Of a stretch of DNA of 64,000 nt, positions 9,749 through 18,592 are shown piece by piece. The position numbers and the translations under genes are program-made. The stretch's first letter is position 1. Every line of letters begins with the position of its first letter. The stretch comes from UBA1351 sp965140555. GTDB lineage: Bacteria; Bacillota; Clostridia; Lachnospirales; Vallitaleaceae. Below the pieces are notes generated by a model. The model saw only the letters and a list, made by a program, of their open reading frames with translations, did not search any database and was not told where the DNA came from. Where the stretch lies: assembly GCA_965140555.1 (NCBI GenBank), contig OZ223259.1:186001-250000 (forward strand). Reading direction: 5' to 3'.

Positions 9749-9770
9749 CCATTTGCCAAAGTCCAACGCC

Positions 9771-11795
9771 TTATTTATAGCGCGTCCATACCTGCATTTC
9801 ATTTTCACCGCGATTTGCCCATGAGAAATAGGGTACATAGGTCAAGGTTACCGCCTCTTTTTCTCTCGCTGTAACAGGTCTATAAATCCCTTGAGATTCA
9901 TTCATCCCTTTATCTCGATATCCGGATGCCTTTAGCGCCACAACATCAACACCATCGATTTGGCATCTTTCTTGCTCAACTTTATCGTTCACATCAACCT
10001 GCAAGAGATGAAGTTCACAACCATTGTCCACACCTTCTAGACAATATACCAACGGTCCCCGTTTTAAGGCCACCTTATCTAGATCTTCTCGAACGGATGT
10101 ATGCGCTTCATAAAAAACAGGTTCCATATGGAAGTCAATGTCTATTGTATCGACACCTTTCCAATCCTTTTCCAGATAAAGATAACCGTCCTTTTCTGTT
10201 CTGTCAAAAATTTCTGATTGTTCCAACGTATACCCTCTCGCCCAATCAGGAATACGTAAGGCTAAGACGAAATCGGTCCCTTCCGCTTCCACTTCTATCG
10301 ACACTTTAGATTCCCATGGTAATGTACTTGTCATTCGTACAGCCACCTCTTTGTCACCCACTTTTTTAGTAATATCTGCGCCTATATAGAGATGCACAAA
10401 CAGTGATTTTTCTGATTCTGTATAGGCATAAGCTCCAAGAGAGCTTAACAACCTAACAACATTCGGCGGACAACACGCACATCCAAACCATTTTTGTCTG
10501 ACGGGCTTAACATGCGCTTTTCGCTCATCCTCATGACAAGCAATCGGATTCACTTCCAAAGGATTCACATAAAAGAAGCTTTTACCATCTAATGCCATAC
10601 CGCTCAATACACCGTTATACAAGGCAAGCTCCATAACATCTGCATAGTTGGACTTCGGTTCCATTTCAAGCATACGTCGGGCAAAGAACATCAAGCCTAT
10701 GGATGCACAGGTCTCCGCATAGGCTGTGTCATTAGGAAGATCATACGCATAAGAAAATGCCTCTCCCACATGTGTTCCACCTATACCACCGGTAATATAC
10801 ATCTTCTTATTCACAATATCATCCCATAATGTTTCACATGCCTGTTTCAGACTCGCATCATCTGTTAATCTAGCCACATCTGCCATACCTGAATAGAGAT
10901 ACACCGCACGTACCGCATGTCCTACCGCTTCGTTTTGTTCTCTAACCGGAAGATGTGCTTGATGATACGCATATCGTATCTTATCTTTGTCTTCTTCTTT
11001 CACTGTCGTATGACTTTCTTGGTCAAAATAATAAGGACGTTTTCCCCGTTGTTCCACAAAAAAGCTTGATAAATCCAAATATTTCTTATCGCCTGTTGCT
11101 TCATATAGCCGTACTAAAGCCATTTCTGCAATTTCATGTCCCGGATAACCTTTACACTTATCTTCTTCCGGTCCAAAATGGTTATCTATATAATCAGCAA
11201 ATCTTTTTGCTGCTTGTAACAACTTATCCTTCCCGGTTGCCTCATAATAGGCAATAGCACCTTCTGTCAAATGTCCAAAGCAATAGAGTTCATGATGGTC
11301 TCTTAGGTTACTGAAAATCTTATCTTTACCGTTAATAATATAATATGTATCTAAGTAGCCATCTTCCTGCTGTGCTGCACATACAATATCAATGGCTCCA
11401 TCCGCTAACTTTTCTAATTCGGGATCGGGATGTTGTGTTAGGGAATACCCTACTGCTTCAATCCACTTCGAAAAGTCACTGTCTTGGAAAAGAAATCCAT
11501 AGAACATATCTTCAAGATGCTCCGGATCTTTGGGTAACGCTTCAAAACCGCGATAGGTATAAGACGGTTCTTTGTAGGTATCCCCTTGTTGACTCTTTTC
11601 CTGATTCATTTTACCTGCTATTTTGAAGTTACGCATACAATAACTTGGCGCAGCACCTTCCACTTTATCGTTTAAAGCCGCCCATTGATAGGGAATAACT
11701 TCCTGGCGAACTAACTCCATTTCACTCTTCCAGAAAGGATCAGATACTTGAATATTTCTCAACGAAATTGGTGTACTACATCGCTTTTTTTCCAT
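9771..11795 (-). CDS. Beta-L-arabinofuranosidase, GH127 family (HypBA1-like)
   Basis: A 674-residue cytoplasmic enzyme predicted to release L-arabinose from beta-linked L-arabinofuranosides such as those on plant extensin glycans or arabinans. The family hallmark cluster is present: the ETCASIGL segment carries the acid/base region and first Cys, and WFGCACCPPNVVRLL carries the nucleophile and zinc-binding cysteines described for HypBA1. The length matches the family, with an all-alpha barrel followed by beta-sandwiches. It is monocistronic, with its own terminator and an activator-type promoter shared in design with the second GH127 operon at 21.4 kb. The divergent AraC gene is its probable regulator. 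Polymer specificity is inferred from the family only. Confidence 0.93.
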   Translation of the reverse strand: MEKKRCSTPISLRNIQVSDPFWKSEMELVRQEVIPYQWAALNDKVEGAAPSYCMRNFKIAGKMNQEKSQQGDTYKEPSYTYRGFEALPKDPEHLEDMFYGFLFQDSDFSKWIEAVGYSLTQHPDPELEKLADGAIDIVCAAQQEDGYLDTYYIINGKDKIFSNLRDHHELYCFGHLTEGAIAYYEATGKDKLLQAAKRFADYIDNHFGPEEDKCKGYPGHEIAEMALVRLYEATGDKKYLDLSSFFVEQRGKRPYYFDQESHTTVKEEDKDKIRYAYHQAHLPVREQNEAVGHAVRAVYLYSGMADVARLTDDASLKQACETLWDDIVNKKMYITGGIGGTHVGEAFSYAYDLPNDTAYAETCASIGLMFFARRMLEMEPKSNYADVMELALYNGVLSGMALDGKSFFYVNPLEVNPIACHEDERKAHVKPVRQKWFGCACCPPNVVRLLSSLGAYAYTESEKSLFVHLYIGADITKKVGDKEVAVRMTSTLPWESKVSIEVEAEGTDFVLALRIPDWARGYTLEQSEIFDRTEKDGYLYLEKDWKGVDTIDIDFHMEPVFYEAHTSVREDLDKVALKRGPLVYCLEGVDNGCELHLLQVDVNDKVEQERCQIDGVDVVALKASGYRDKGMNESQGIYRPVTAREKEAVTLTYVPYFSWANRGENEMQVWTRYK

Positions 11796-11878
11796 TCTTT
11801 TCCTCCAACTATTCTACTTGTCAGTTCCTACGCTTCACGATAACTCTTCTGAGTCTCATACACGTCTAACATGGCTTC

Positions 11879-11907
11879 AATATAGCACCTTCCGTTTATG
11901 CGGTAAA
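11879..11907 (-). promoter_or_regulatory. Promoter of the first GH127 gene
   Basis: Minus strand -35 TTTACC (11907-11902), 17-bp spacer ending in TGC (extended -10), -10 TATATT (11884-11879). The weak -35 suits an activated promoter. The same elements recur at 21422-21450. Confidence 0.7.
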
Positions 11908-11948
11908 TATCATTTTCTTATTTTTAGTATCATTTCTTCTTATGTTTC

Positions 11949-11993
11949 TTTTTGATAGATTCATCCTCTTCCTTTTTGATACTTTTTCAAACT
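11949..11993 (-). promoter_or_regulatory. Putative AraC activator site, paired TTTTTGATA boxes
   Basis: Two direct copies of TTTTTGATA start at 11949 and 11973 (24 bp apart), with a CTTTTTCAAACT tail. The block 11968-11993 is identical over 26 bases to 21511-21536. It lies 41 bp upstream of the -35 of the GH127 gene and about 23 bp before the -35 of the divergent araC gene, so it could serve both. Confidence 0.7.
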
Positions 11994-12015
11994 GTTTTAA
12001 TTTAACCTAAGTATA

Positions 12016-12044
12016 TTTACATATAGTCTCAGCTATTGTATATT
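12016..12044 (+). promoter_or_regulatory. Promoter of the AraC-type gene
   Basis: Plus strand -35 TTTACA (12016-12021), 17-bp spacer, -10 TATATT (12039-12044), 87 bases before the preferred ATG. With the divergent GH127 promoter and intervening boxes it accounts for the 336-base gap 11796-12131. Confidence 0.6.
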
Positions 12045-12131
12045 ATAACTATCAAAGTTTCATGTCATGTATCTTTTTATCTTCTTTTGATAAACTATAC
12101 ATTTGATATATTTGAAAGAAAGGGTGTATTC

Positions 12132-12953
12132 ATGAAGATTTTTACTTTTCCCTCCGACCAATTGTTCACGCATGTTTTAACCGGCAAGTTCAAAGCCCCT
12201 TCACCTAATTGGAAACATGAATTGTTTAACCTTATTGATTATGAATTGTTTGTCATGGTCGAAGGAACACTCTACTTAAGCTTTGGTGAGGAAAACTTCA
12301 CTGTTAATGCCGGTGAATACCTTCTCCTTCCTCCATGCAATTGTTGGCGAGAAGGTTACAAAGAATCTTATTGTTCCTTTTACTGGCTTCATTTTTCTGT
12401 TAGCGAGCTCAATACAGAAGCCACCTTTACCCTTCCCCAAACCCAAAAAATACCAAAACTCGAAAAAATGGTTGTATTGATGAAGCAGTTACAAGATTCA
12501 GTCAAAGGCAACTATCCGTCTATAACACTGAACGCCATGACAACAAGTATTATGACAGAACTCTATGGACAGTTATGCCTCAAAGAGCCTATCGAGACAA
12601 AATCCATGGCGCAAAAACAAGTCTACTCTGACATACTGGATTTCATCCAATTAAACCTAAGTAAAAATATCAAAGTATTCCATGTTGCTGAACATTTTGG
12701 CTATAATGAAAAATACCTCTCCCATCTTTTCAAAGAAATGTCAGGCATATCTTTAAAACAGCATATTACCCAGCGTAAAATGGAGGCGGCCAATTTTATG
12801 CTTACTGACAGCAATAATTCTATTGCTGAGATTGCCAAAGCTGTCGGCTTTCCTGATAGTCATAATTTTTCCAGAGCCTATAAACGCTTTAGCGGGTTGA
12901 CGCCTAGTGAGTATAGAAATGCTTTTTATAAAAGGTTGTTGTATGATAAATAA
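12132..12953 (+). CDS. AraC-family transcriptional regulator with cupin sensor
   Basis: A 273-residue one-component regulator. The N-terminal half is an AraC-type cupin (VEGTLYLSFGEENFTVNAGE, LLPPCNCWREGY), which binds a small sugar. The C-terminal 100 residues carry two helix-turn-helices (HVAEHFGYNEKYLSHLFKE and IAKAVGFPDSHNFSRAYKRF, ending SGLTPSEYR). The start at 12132 is chosen because AAAGGG precedes it by about 8 bases and the cupin begins there; the open frame runs 32 codons further upstream without a site and across the promoter. It is divergent from the first GH127 gene. It probably activates that gene and the operon starting at 21346 through the repeated TTTTTGATA boxes. Confidence 0.92.
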   Translation: MKIFTFPSDQLFTHVLTGKFKAPSPNWKHELFNLIDYELFVMVEGTLYLSFGEENFTVNAGEYLLLPPCNCWREGYKESYCSFYWLHFSVSELNTEATFTLPQTQKIPKLEKMVVLMKQLQDSVKGNYPSITLNAMTTSIMTELYGQLCLKEPIETKSMAQKQVYSDILDFIQLNLSKNIKVFHVAEHFGYNEKYLSHLFKEMSGISLKQHITQRKMEAANFMLTDSNNSIAEIAKAVGFPDSHNFSRAYKRFSGLTPSEYRNAFYKRLLYDK

Positions 12954-12997
12954 GGGCGGGGAGTATATTCTTCTCCTTATGACTGCTTGTCCTGCGT

Positions 12998-13128
12998 GCT
13001 TCTAAGAATTCTAGGGGTGGGGGTTGGTAGGGGGACGGAAACAGCGACAATGCGCCATCCATGGCGTGTCGCTTTCGTCGGCCGTCCTGGCCGCCGATTC
13101 CTGGGTTTTGACTAGAATTCTAAGATGC
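12998..13128. repeat. 131-bp hairpin element with imperfect terminal inverted repeats
   Basis: Imperfect 17-bp inverted repeats (15 of 17 matching, core AGAATTCTAG) lie at 12998-13014 and 13112-13128. Between them, 13033-13087 folds into a long imperfect stem: GGACGG pairs with CCGTCC, AGCGACA with TGTCGCT, and GCCAT with ATGGC. No coding capacity is apparent. The form resembles a small non-autonomous mobile element or a structured intergenic repeat; no transposase is attached. Confidence 0.6.
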
Positions 13129-13189
13129 ACTTTGTCCAAGTAGTACAACGTCGAAGAACACACGCCCCTTTTTCTTAGAGGGTGGGGTG

Positions 13190-13555
13190 CTTGGGGGGCG
13201 GCTTCGGAGGAGCTCTGGTGCGGCTTTGGATGGGGCTTCGGAGTCGCTTTGTAGCGACCTTCGGGAGCGGCTTCGTTTGGTACGCCGCTCGGGGAGCGAG
13301 CTTTTGGGGGGCTTGGGTTCGGCTTCGTACGGCCCTTCGGGAGCGAGCTTTTAGGGGGCTTGGGTTCGGCTTCGTAGAACCCTTCGGGAGCGGCTTCGTT
13401 TGGTGCGCCGCTCGGGGAGCGAGCTTTCGGGGAGGCTGGGGTTCGGCTTCTGAGAGCCCTTCGAGAGCGTCTTCGTTTGGTGCGCCGCTCGGGGAGCGAG
13501 CTTTTGGGGGCTTGGGTCGGCTTCGTGAGCCCTTCGATGCTTCTTCATAGGGCCT
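13190..13555. repeat. G+C-rich imperfect tandem repeat array
   Basis: About four diverged units of roughly 75 bp, recognised by CCTTCGGGAGC, TTCGTTTGG, GCCGCTCGGGGAGCGAGC and GGGCTTGGGTTCGGCTTCGT. One unit (about 13332-13375) lacks the middle part. The array is strongly biased (G on the plus strand) and far richer in G+C than anything else nearby. It ends right at the stop codon of the MCP gene. Both strands are open in places (13175-13573 minus, 13182-13550 plus), giving Arg/Pro- or Gly/Phe-rich translations that only reflect the repeat. With the hairpin element this accounts for 12954-13569. Confidence 0.75.
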
Positions 13556-13569
13556 TCCTAACTGCCTCC

Positions 13570-15192
13570 TCACTTACTAAATTGATCGAGTTGTTGAATG
13601 AGGGCTTCGGACATGGCGGTTAGGTTGCCGGCGGATGAGCGGAGTTGTTCGAGGGTGGCTTGTTGTTCTTCTGTGGACGCTAGAACTTCTTCTGATGCGG
13701 CGGCGGCTGTTTCGCTTATTTCTGCTATGGTGTGCGTATCTTCCATGATCCTTTCTTTTTCTTGTTCCATGGCTACAGCCATGTGGGAAAGATGGTTGAT
13801 GTGTTCAATCCAATCGTTTGTGGCACCATTGATATCTTGGAAGGTTTCGGCGGATTCGTTGACGGAGAGGGCTTGATTTTCTATCGTACGTTCTGCTTCT
13901 TCGACGACTTTTACGGATTCTTTATTCCCTTGTACAATGGTTTCAATGAGGGCATCGATGCGTTTCATTTGCATTTGAGACTGGGATGCTAGTTGGCCGA
14001 TTTCTCCGGCTACAACGGCGAAGCCTTGTCCGTATTCACCTGCTCTTGCGGCTTCTATGGAGGCGTTGAGGGACAGGAGTTTGGTTTGGGCGGATATGTT
14101 TCTCAATATGCCTGTGATTTCATGGATTCCGTCTATATGCCCGGATAGGTCTTGTATATGACCGACGACATCTTTCATGGTTTGCCCGGTTCTATTCGCA
14201 TCAGATTGGAGTTTGATTGCCACCTCTCGGCCTTTTGTTGTGTGTACTTTGACGGACTCGGCGGTTTCTTGCATTTTAATGGCCTGCTCTGTAACTGTAT
14301 TGATTTTTTGAGCCAGTTGTTCCATTCCCATGACATTGTTTTCTACCGATTCTCGTTGTTCGCCTGCTCCTTTTGCGATTTCATGAATCGCATCCGTTAT
14401 ATCCGTTGCACTTTGTTCGGATTGTTCTGCAATTTGGGCAAAGGTAAGGGCGGTTTTGGATACTTCACCGGATACATGGCGACTTTCTTCAATAATACGA
14501 CGACTATTTACAAGCATTCGATTGAGTGATTTTGCTACGTGTCCGATTTCATCTTGACGGTTTATGTGTACTTCTGCGGTTAAGTCGCCATCTGCAGCTT
14601 GTGTCAGATTTTTATCGACTTTTTTGAGGTCCCTTGTCATACGATAGGCAAAGGCTAATCCTCCTAGAGCGGCTATTAAGGCAAATATTATGCCAAACAG
14701 TATTACCGATTGAGCAATAGTATAGGAACCTTTAAGAACCTCTTTGGCTGAGAGACTTAACATATAGATAATGCCTGTTTCTTGGCCTTGGGCATAGGTC
14801 ATTATACGCGTCTCATCCTTCACCGTCACTTCCTTGGTATCCACTGTTTTCCCTTGATCAGCTTCCCTTATTTCTCTAACGAATTGATTCTCCTCTTCGC
14901 CAAGAACGGTTCCTATAGGACCTAATTCTGTTGATGTTAAGACACTTCCATTGGGAAATACTACATAATGTTGCTCCTTTTCTCCCTTTGTATCCTTTGT
15001 CCCCGCTACTTCCTGAGTATCTATAGCTGATGCCTCTAGCCATGTCATTCTATCTTTATGTTCTAGCGCTTGATAGAGGTTTGATTCTCGTATATTCATC
15101 GATGCATCTTTATCTAACAGGATAGGACCAACATAATCTCCACTGGCAAACACCACGGATAGGGCATCAATCATGCCATTGGCGATGCACAC
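13570..15192 (-). pseudogene. Methyl-accepting chemotaxis protein lacking its N-terminus
   Basis: The 540-codon frame encodes the back part of a chemoreceptor: the end of an extracytoplasmic Cache-like sensor (to about residue 155), one membrane helix (about 160-182), HAMP (about 183-235), and a signalling domain with the hairpin tip region (LSLNASIEAARAGEYGQGFAVVA). The usual first membrane helix and the membrane-distal sensor part are absent. The frame opens with a GTG at 15192 inside a repeat copy, preceded in frame by TAG and without a ribosome-binding site. The 5' part has probably been lost or replaced by the adjoining tandem repeats. A soluble-start product might still insert through its single helix, so function is not excluded. 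Confidence 0.7.
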
Positions 15193-15350
15193 TCTCTTGC
15201 GCTAGGGTTAATGTCTGGCATTAACGGCAACGTAATCTTACAACATTGCGCCGCCATCAAAAGAGGGGGCGATGCACACTCTCTTGCGCTTGAGTTGATG
15301 TCTGGCATTGATGGTAAACTAGTCTTACAACATTGCGCCGCCATCAAAAG
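15182..15350. repeat. Tandem repeat R1, two copies of about 82 bp, period 87
   Basis: Copies at 15182-15262 and 15269-15350 share GCGATGCACACTCTCTTGCG at one end and ACATTGCGCCGCCATCAAAA at the other, with divergence in the middle. The period is a multiple of three, so frames stay open across both copies on either strand. Copy 1 overlaps the 5' end of the truncated MCP frame. Confidence 0.8.
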
Positions 15351-15359
15351 GCGCGCAAT

Positions 15360-15444
15360 AGACTATGCATCTTCGGTTCTAAATGATATACCACAAAAGG
15401 GGTCAACAGACTATTCATCTTTGTATCTAAGTGATATACCACAA
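15360..15444. repeat. Tandem repeat R2, two 37-bp copies, period 48
   Basis: Copies at 15360-15396 and 15408-15444 share AGACTAT, CATCTT and TGATATACCACAA. They follow R1 directly. Like R1, the period is divisible by three. No function recognised. Confidence 0.7.
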
Positions 15445-15451
15445 TGCACAT

Positions 15452-15491
15452 AAAAAGAGCCGTCACACTAACCACGTTAGCGCAACAGCTC
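15452..15491 (-). terminator. Strong terminator after the second GH127 operon
   Basis: Sixteen consecutive pairs (several G-U in the RNA) form between 15476-15491 and 15457-15472 around a 3-base loop, followed on the minus strand by TTTTTA. It lies about 260 bases past the GH127 stop, beyond the palindromic repeats. Confidence 0.85.
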
Positions 15492-15576
15492 CCTTATCAT
15501 ATTGACTATATTCTCTTATAAAACCAATCCTAAATCTTTAATTCTTTTTATCTTTTCTTCATCTTTTCAAGCCAAA

Positions 15577-15767
15577 GATGCAATGCCCATTTAGCGCCTT
15601 CTTGAAGTCGCTATAATGGATATAATACTGATTAATACTTATGCGACTTCAAGCTTTAGCTAAATGGGTGTTGCATCGCCTCTTTTTTGAAGTCGCTATT
15701 ATAAATATAATACTGATTAGTATCTCATGCGACTTCAAACCCCAAGCTAAATGGGTGTTGCATCGCC
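15577..15767. repeat. Palindromic repeat R3, two tandem copies
   Basis: Copy A (15577-15677) is a nested palindrome. Outer 19-bp arms (15577-15595 and 15659-15677, 17 matching) enclose perfect 11-bp inner arms CTTGAAGTCGC (15601-15611) and GCGACTTCAAG (15643-15653). Copy B (15687-15767) repeats the inner hairpin and the right outer arm with an 85-bp offset. The right arm of copy B supplies the last codons and stop of the GH127 gene. The 9-mer GGCGATGCA is shared with R1. With R1, R2 and the terminator this accounts for 15193-15746. Confidence 0.8.
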
Positions 15768-17585
15768 CATTGCATCGCCAATTTTATTATACATATAATA
15801 CCAATCCATAGGACCTACCTCATAATACGGATAAAAATCGCGTGTGAGATGGTCATAAAAGGAGACATGACCTTTTTCTGTTCGAAATGCATAACTGTAT
15901 CCGTCTTTTTGAATAGGCTTGATCCACTGACTCGGGTTGTTAACATCTCCTTTAAACACTGTCATTTCGTCACAGACAAGCACAAGGGGTCCATAACACA
16001 AGGCAACCACTTCAGGAGCATACGTATCAACGGATTCAAAACGTAGTGTGAATCCAAATTCGATGTCTATTACGTCTCCTTCTTTCCATTGATTCTCAAC
16101 GGTTAACCATGTATCCGGTTCTATGGCTACTTCTTGAGTTACACCATTAATGGTAAGCTTATTCATCGATCTATCCGTAGCCCAATCCGGAACTCTAAAA
16201 TTCATAGGGAAGGTTTTACTTTCCGGCAGAGCTTTTATACGGAACCGAAGGGTTTTCTCCTTAGGATATTGGCTTTCATTGACAAGGACAACGGACGTTC
16301 CTTGTATAGCACAACTTATCGTTGACGGCAAATATTGGGCAACATATAGTGCCTTATTTTCCATATCGGTATAATAGAGCATATGATTATACTCCGACAC
16401 ATCTTGTGGGAATGTTCCGGTACAGCACTGCCACTGAAAGGAAGCGCCATCTTCCATAAGGCGACCGTCTTGAACAGATTTAATTCCACCGTTAATAAAA
16501 TAATCCGCATAGTACATCACTTTTCCGGTCTTTGTAATGGGCAACTGACCTCCTACACCATTGTAGAGAAGCTTTTCTTCCCAATTTCCATAGTGTGCTT
16601 TTCCGGTCATTGTCATTAGGTAGTGGGTCAGTTTGAATACGGCCCAGCTGCAACATGAAACTTCACAACTTCCCCATTGATCATCACGGGTTACGATGGA
16701 ATTTCCAAAGTTCAGATACTCTTTGTGTCGTTTATCATTATCCCAATTCGCTTTTATGGAATCCCCCAGATAACCTTCTTCTAAAGGGAACAAACATTCT
16801 GCCGGTCCATAACCGCCTGTAGCAAAGGTGTGCTCTCCAAGGATTATATCATAACCTTGTTCAATAGTATCAAGGTAATGCTCTTCACCAGTCACTCGGT
16901 ATGCCATGGCTGCACTTGACAAGGAATTCACGTGGCTATAGGCATGTCTTGGTCCAACATTCTGTTCTCCGCGGGCAAGTTTATCCCACAGATAGGGGTA
17001 GTCCCATTCTTGAGCAAAGGTCTTATATATACTGTTACCGGTTATTTCATATGCCCGATATAGGTGCTCCGGTAAGGTATACCACTCAATTAACCCTTCC
17101 ATGCCTTCCCTTATCCTACCATCCCTTGGAATATCTCCGGAAAAACGCGCCATAGCACTAAGGGTTAACGCTTCCATATAATCAAGGGCCGGTGTGTAAT
17201 CCATATAGAGATATAGATCAACCATACCACCCATGAGCTTATCATACTCATAACTTCCATTTACATCATAGAGTACCTGGGACACCTTTGCACAAGCCGC
17301 CCATCCTTCTATCAGCTCCATTGCCTTATCGGCAACTCTTTTTTCTCCTGTTGCCTTGCTTAGTCGTGCTAAAGCACTTAAAATCTGTCCGAATGTACTT
17401 GCATTACGTCCATACCATCCTACCAATCCGTCATAGTCATCATCCATCTGAGCAAGTTTCCGGAAATAATGTAAATACTCTCCGGTATCTATACTCAGAT
17501 ACGTATCCAATAATGTCTTGCGTTGCTCCTTCCAATGACTCTCTTCCAGCATCACCTGTTCATGCTTCATATCCTTTAATTGCAT
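15747..17585 (-). CDS. GH127-related beta-L-arabinofuranosidase (DUF1680 family)
   Basis: A 612-residue enzyme of the GH127/GH146-related superfamily, with no signal peptide. Conserved blocks include GSCEVSCCSWAVFKL (the E-x-C region) and FQWQCCTGTFPQ (the paired cysteines that bind zinc and supply the nucleophile), plus a DVIDIEFGFTLRFE beta-domain segment. It is shorter than and clearly diverged from the first GH127 protein, so a different linkage or chain length is likely. The start at 17585 is preferred: AAGGAAGG lies about 11 bases before that ATG, while the in-frame GTG at 17597 overlaps the site. The C-terminus GDAMGDATPI and stop codon are encoded by repeat R3. It is last gene of the Lpl-type transporter operon. 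Confidence 0.85.
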   Translation of the reverse strand: MQLKDMKHEQVMLEESHWKEQRKTLLDTYLSIDTGEYLHYFRKLAQMDDDYDGLVGWYGRNASTFGQILSALARLSKATGEKRVADKAMELIEGWAACAKVSQVLYDVNGSYEYDKLMGGMVDLYLYMDYTPALDYMEALTLSAMARFSGDIPRDGRIREGMEGLIEWYTLPEHLYRAYEITGNSIYKTFAQEWDYPYLWDKLARGEQNVGPRHAYSHVNSLSSAAMAYRVTGEEHYLDTIEQGYDIILGEHTFATGGYGPAECLFPLEEGYLGDSIKANWDNDKRHKEYLNFGNSIVTRDDQWGSCEVSCCSWAVFKLTHYLMTMTGKAHYGNWEEKLLYNGVGGQLPITKTGKVMYYADYFINGGIKSVQDGRLMEDGASFQWQCCTGTFPQDVSEYNHMLYYTDMENKALYVAQYLPSTISCAIQGTSVVLVNESQYPKEKTLRFRIKALPESKTFPMNFRVPDWATDRSMNKLTINGVTQEVAIEPDTWLTVENQWKEGDVIDIEFGFTLRFESVDTYAPEVVALCYGPLVLVCDEMTVFKGDVNNPSQWIKPIQKDGYSYAFRTEKGHVSFYDHLTRDFYPYYEVGPMDWYYMYNKIGDAMGDATPI

Positions 17586-17680
17586 TGAACGACTCACCTT
17601 CCTTACCTAACGTATTGTTTCCGGTTACTGTACATCTCTCACTCCTACTATCTTACAACTGCACACTTACCAATCGAACT

Positions 17681-18580
17681 CTACCCTTTAATAGCTCCGA
17701 TCATAACTCCCTTTTCAAAGTATTTTTGAATAAATGGATACACACACAGGATCGGCAAGGTCGATACAATAATGACCGCATATTTAACCTGGTCAGCTGA
17801 AGACTGCCCATAGCCACCTTGTACCCCGCCACTTCCACTTGAAAAGGCTTGATTCAATAACAAGATCTCTCTTAATACAATTTGTAATGGACGGTTATCC
17901 GCATTGCTGTTAAAAATGAGAGCATTGAAGTAATCATTCCAGTGGTACACGGCGTAATAAAGTACCAATACAGACATCACTGCTTTCGACAACGGTACAA
18001 CGACACGGATAAAATAGGTAAAATGCGAACATCCATCAAGTACTGCTGCTTCATACAATTCCTCCGGAATAGAATTCTGTATAAAAGTACGTGCAATAAT
18101 CATATTGTAGGTATTGATTGCCATGAAAACAATCATGATCGTCTTGGTGGAAATAAGTCCAAGAGAACTTACCGTCATATATAAGGGAACCAATCCCCCT
18201 GAGAAAAACATGGTGAATACGAAGTACATCATCACTTTGTTACGTGCCTTGAAGTTACGTCGTGACAATGCATAGGCTGCCGGCATAGTAATGGCAAGAT
18301 TTAGCGCCGTACCTGCCACCACGTATAGGATGGTATTCATATATCCGGTCCATATGCGAGCATCTTGTATAATTTGTTGATAGCCGTAGAAGCGAATATC
18401 TCTTGGAATAAAGGTCACTTTACCCAGATTTACCAAATTCGAGTTACTTATAGAGGCAATCACCACGAACCATAATGGATAGGCAATAATGATAAAGATG
18501 ATAACACTCAAAATCATCACGGATGCACCAAAAATTCTATCCGAAAGACTTTGGTTTTTAATTTTATTTGTTTTTGTCAT
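17681..18580 (-). CDS. Sugar ABC transporter permease, LplC/YtcP type
   Basis: A 299-residue permease with about six transmembrane helices and EAA-motif loop EAAVLDGCSHFTYFI. The C-terminus (FIQKYFEKGVMIGAIKG) is characteristic of the LplC-like half of CUT1-Lpl importers. AAGGAGGGG precedes the ATG. It is coupled with the LplB-like permease upstream and the large binding protein at the head of the operon. Lpl-type systems commonly import oligosaccharides from pectin side chains, arabinans or host glycans; the GH127 gene downstream points to arabinofuranosides. Confidence 0.93.
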   Translation of the reverse strand: MTKTNKIKNQSLSDRIFGASVMILSVIIFIIIAYPLWFVVIASISNSNLVNLGKVTFIPRDIRFYGYQQIIQDARIWTGYMNTILYVVAGTALNLAITMPAAYALSRRNFKARNKVMMYFVFTMFFSGGLVPLYMTVSSLGLISTKTIMIVFMAINTYNMIIARTFIQNSIPEELYEAAVLDGCSHFTYFIRVVVPLSKAVMSVLVLYYAVYHWNDYFNALIFNSNADNRPLQIVLREILLLNQAFSSGSGGVQGGYGQSSADQVKYAVIIVSTLPILCVYPFIQKYFEKGVMIGAIKG

Positions 18581-18592
18581 GAGAACCCCTCC

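Noticed and set aside
12036..12131. Upstream extension of the AraC frame
   Set aside because: It starts within the -10 region, lacks a ribosome-binding site and adds non-conserved residues before the cupin.
13175..13573. Arg/Pro-rich minus-strand and Gly/Phe-rich plus-strand frames
   Set aside because: Both strands are open because of the repeat's composition; no ribosome-binding site and no protein-like pattern.
15182..15444. Possible CRISPR-like array
   Set aside because: Only two copies of each unit, long imperfect repeats, no spacers of uniform length and no cas genes.
15211..15453. Plus-strand 80-codon frame over R1 and R2
   Set aside because: It only follows the repeat periods (multiples of three), with no site for translation; treated as repeat, not gene.
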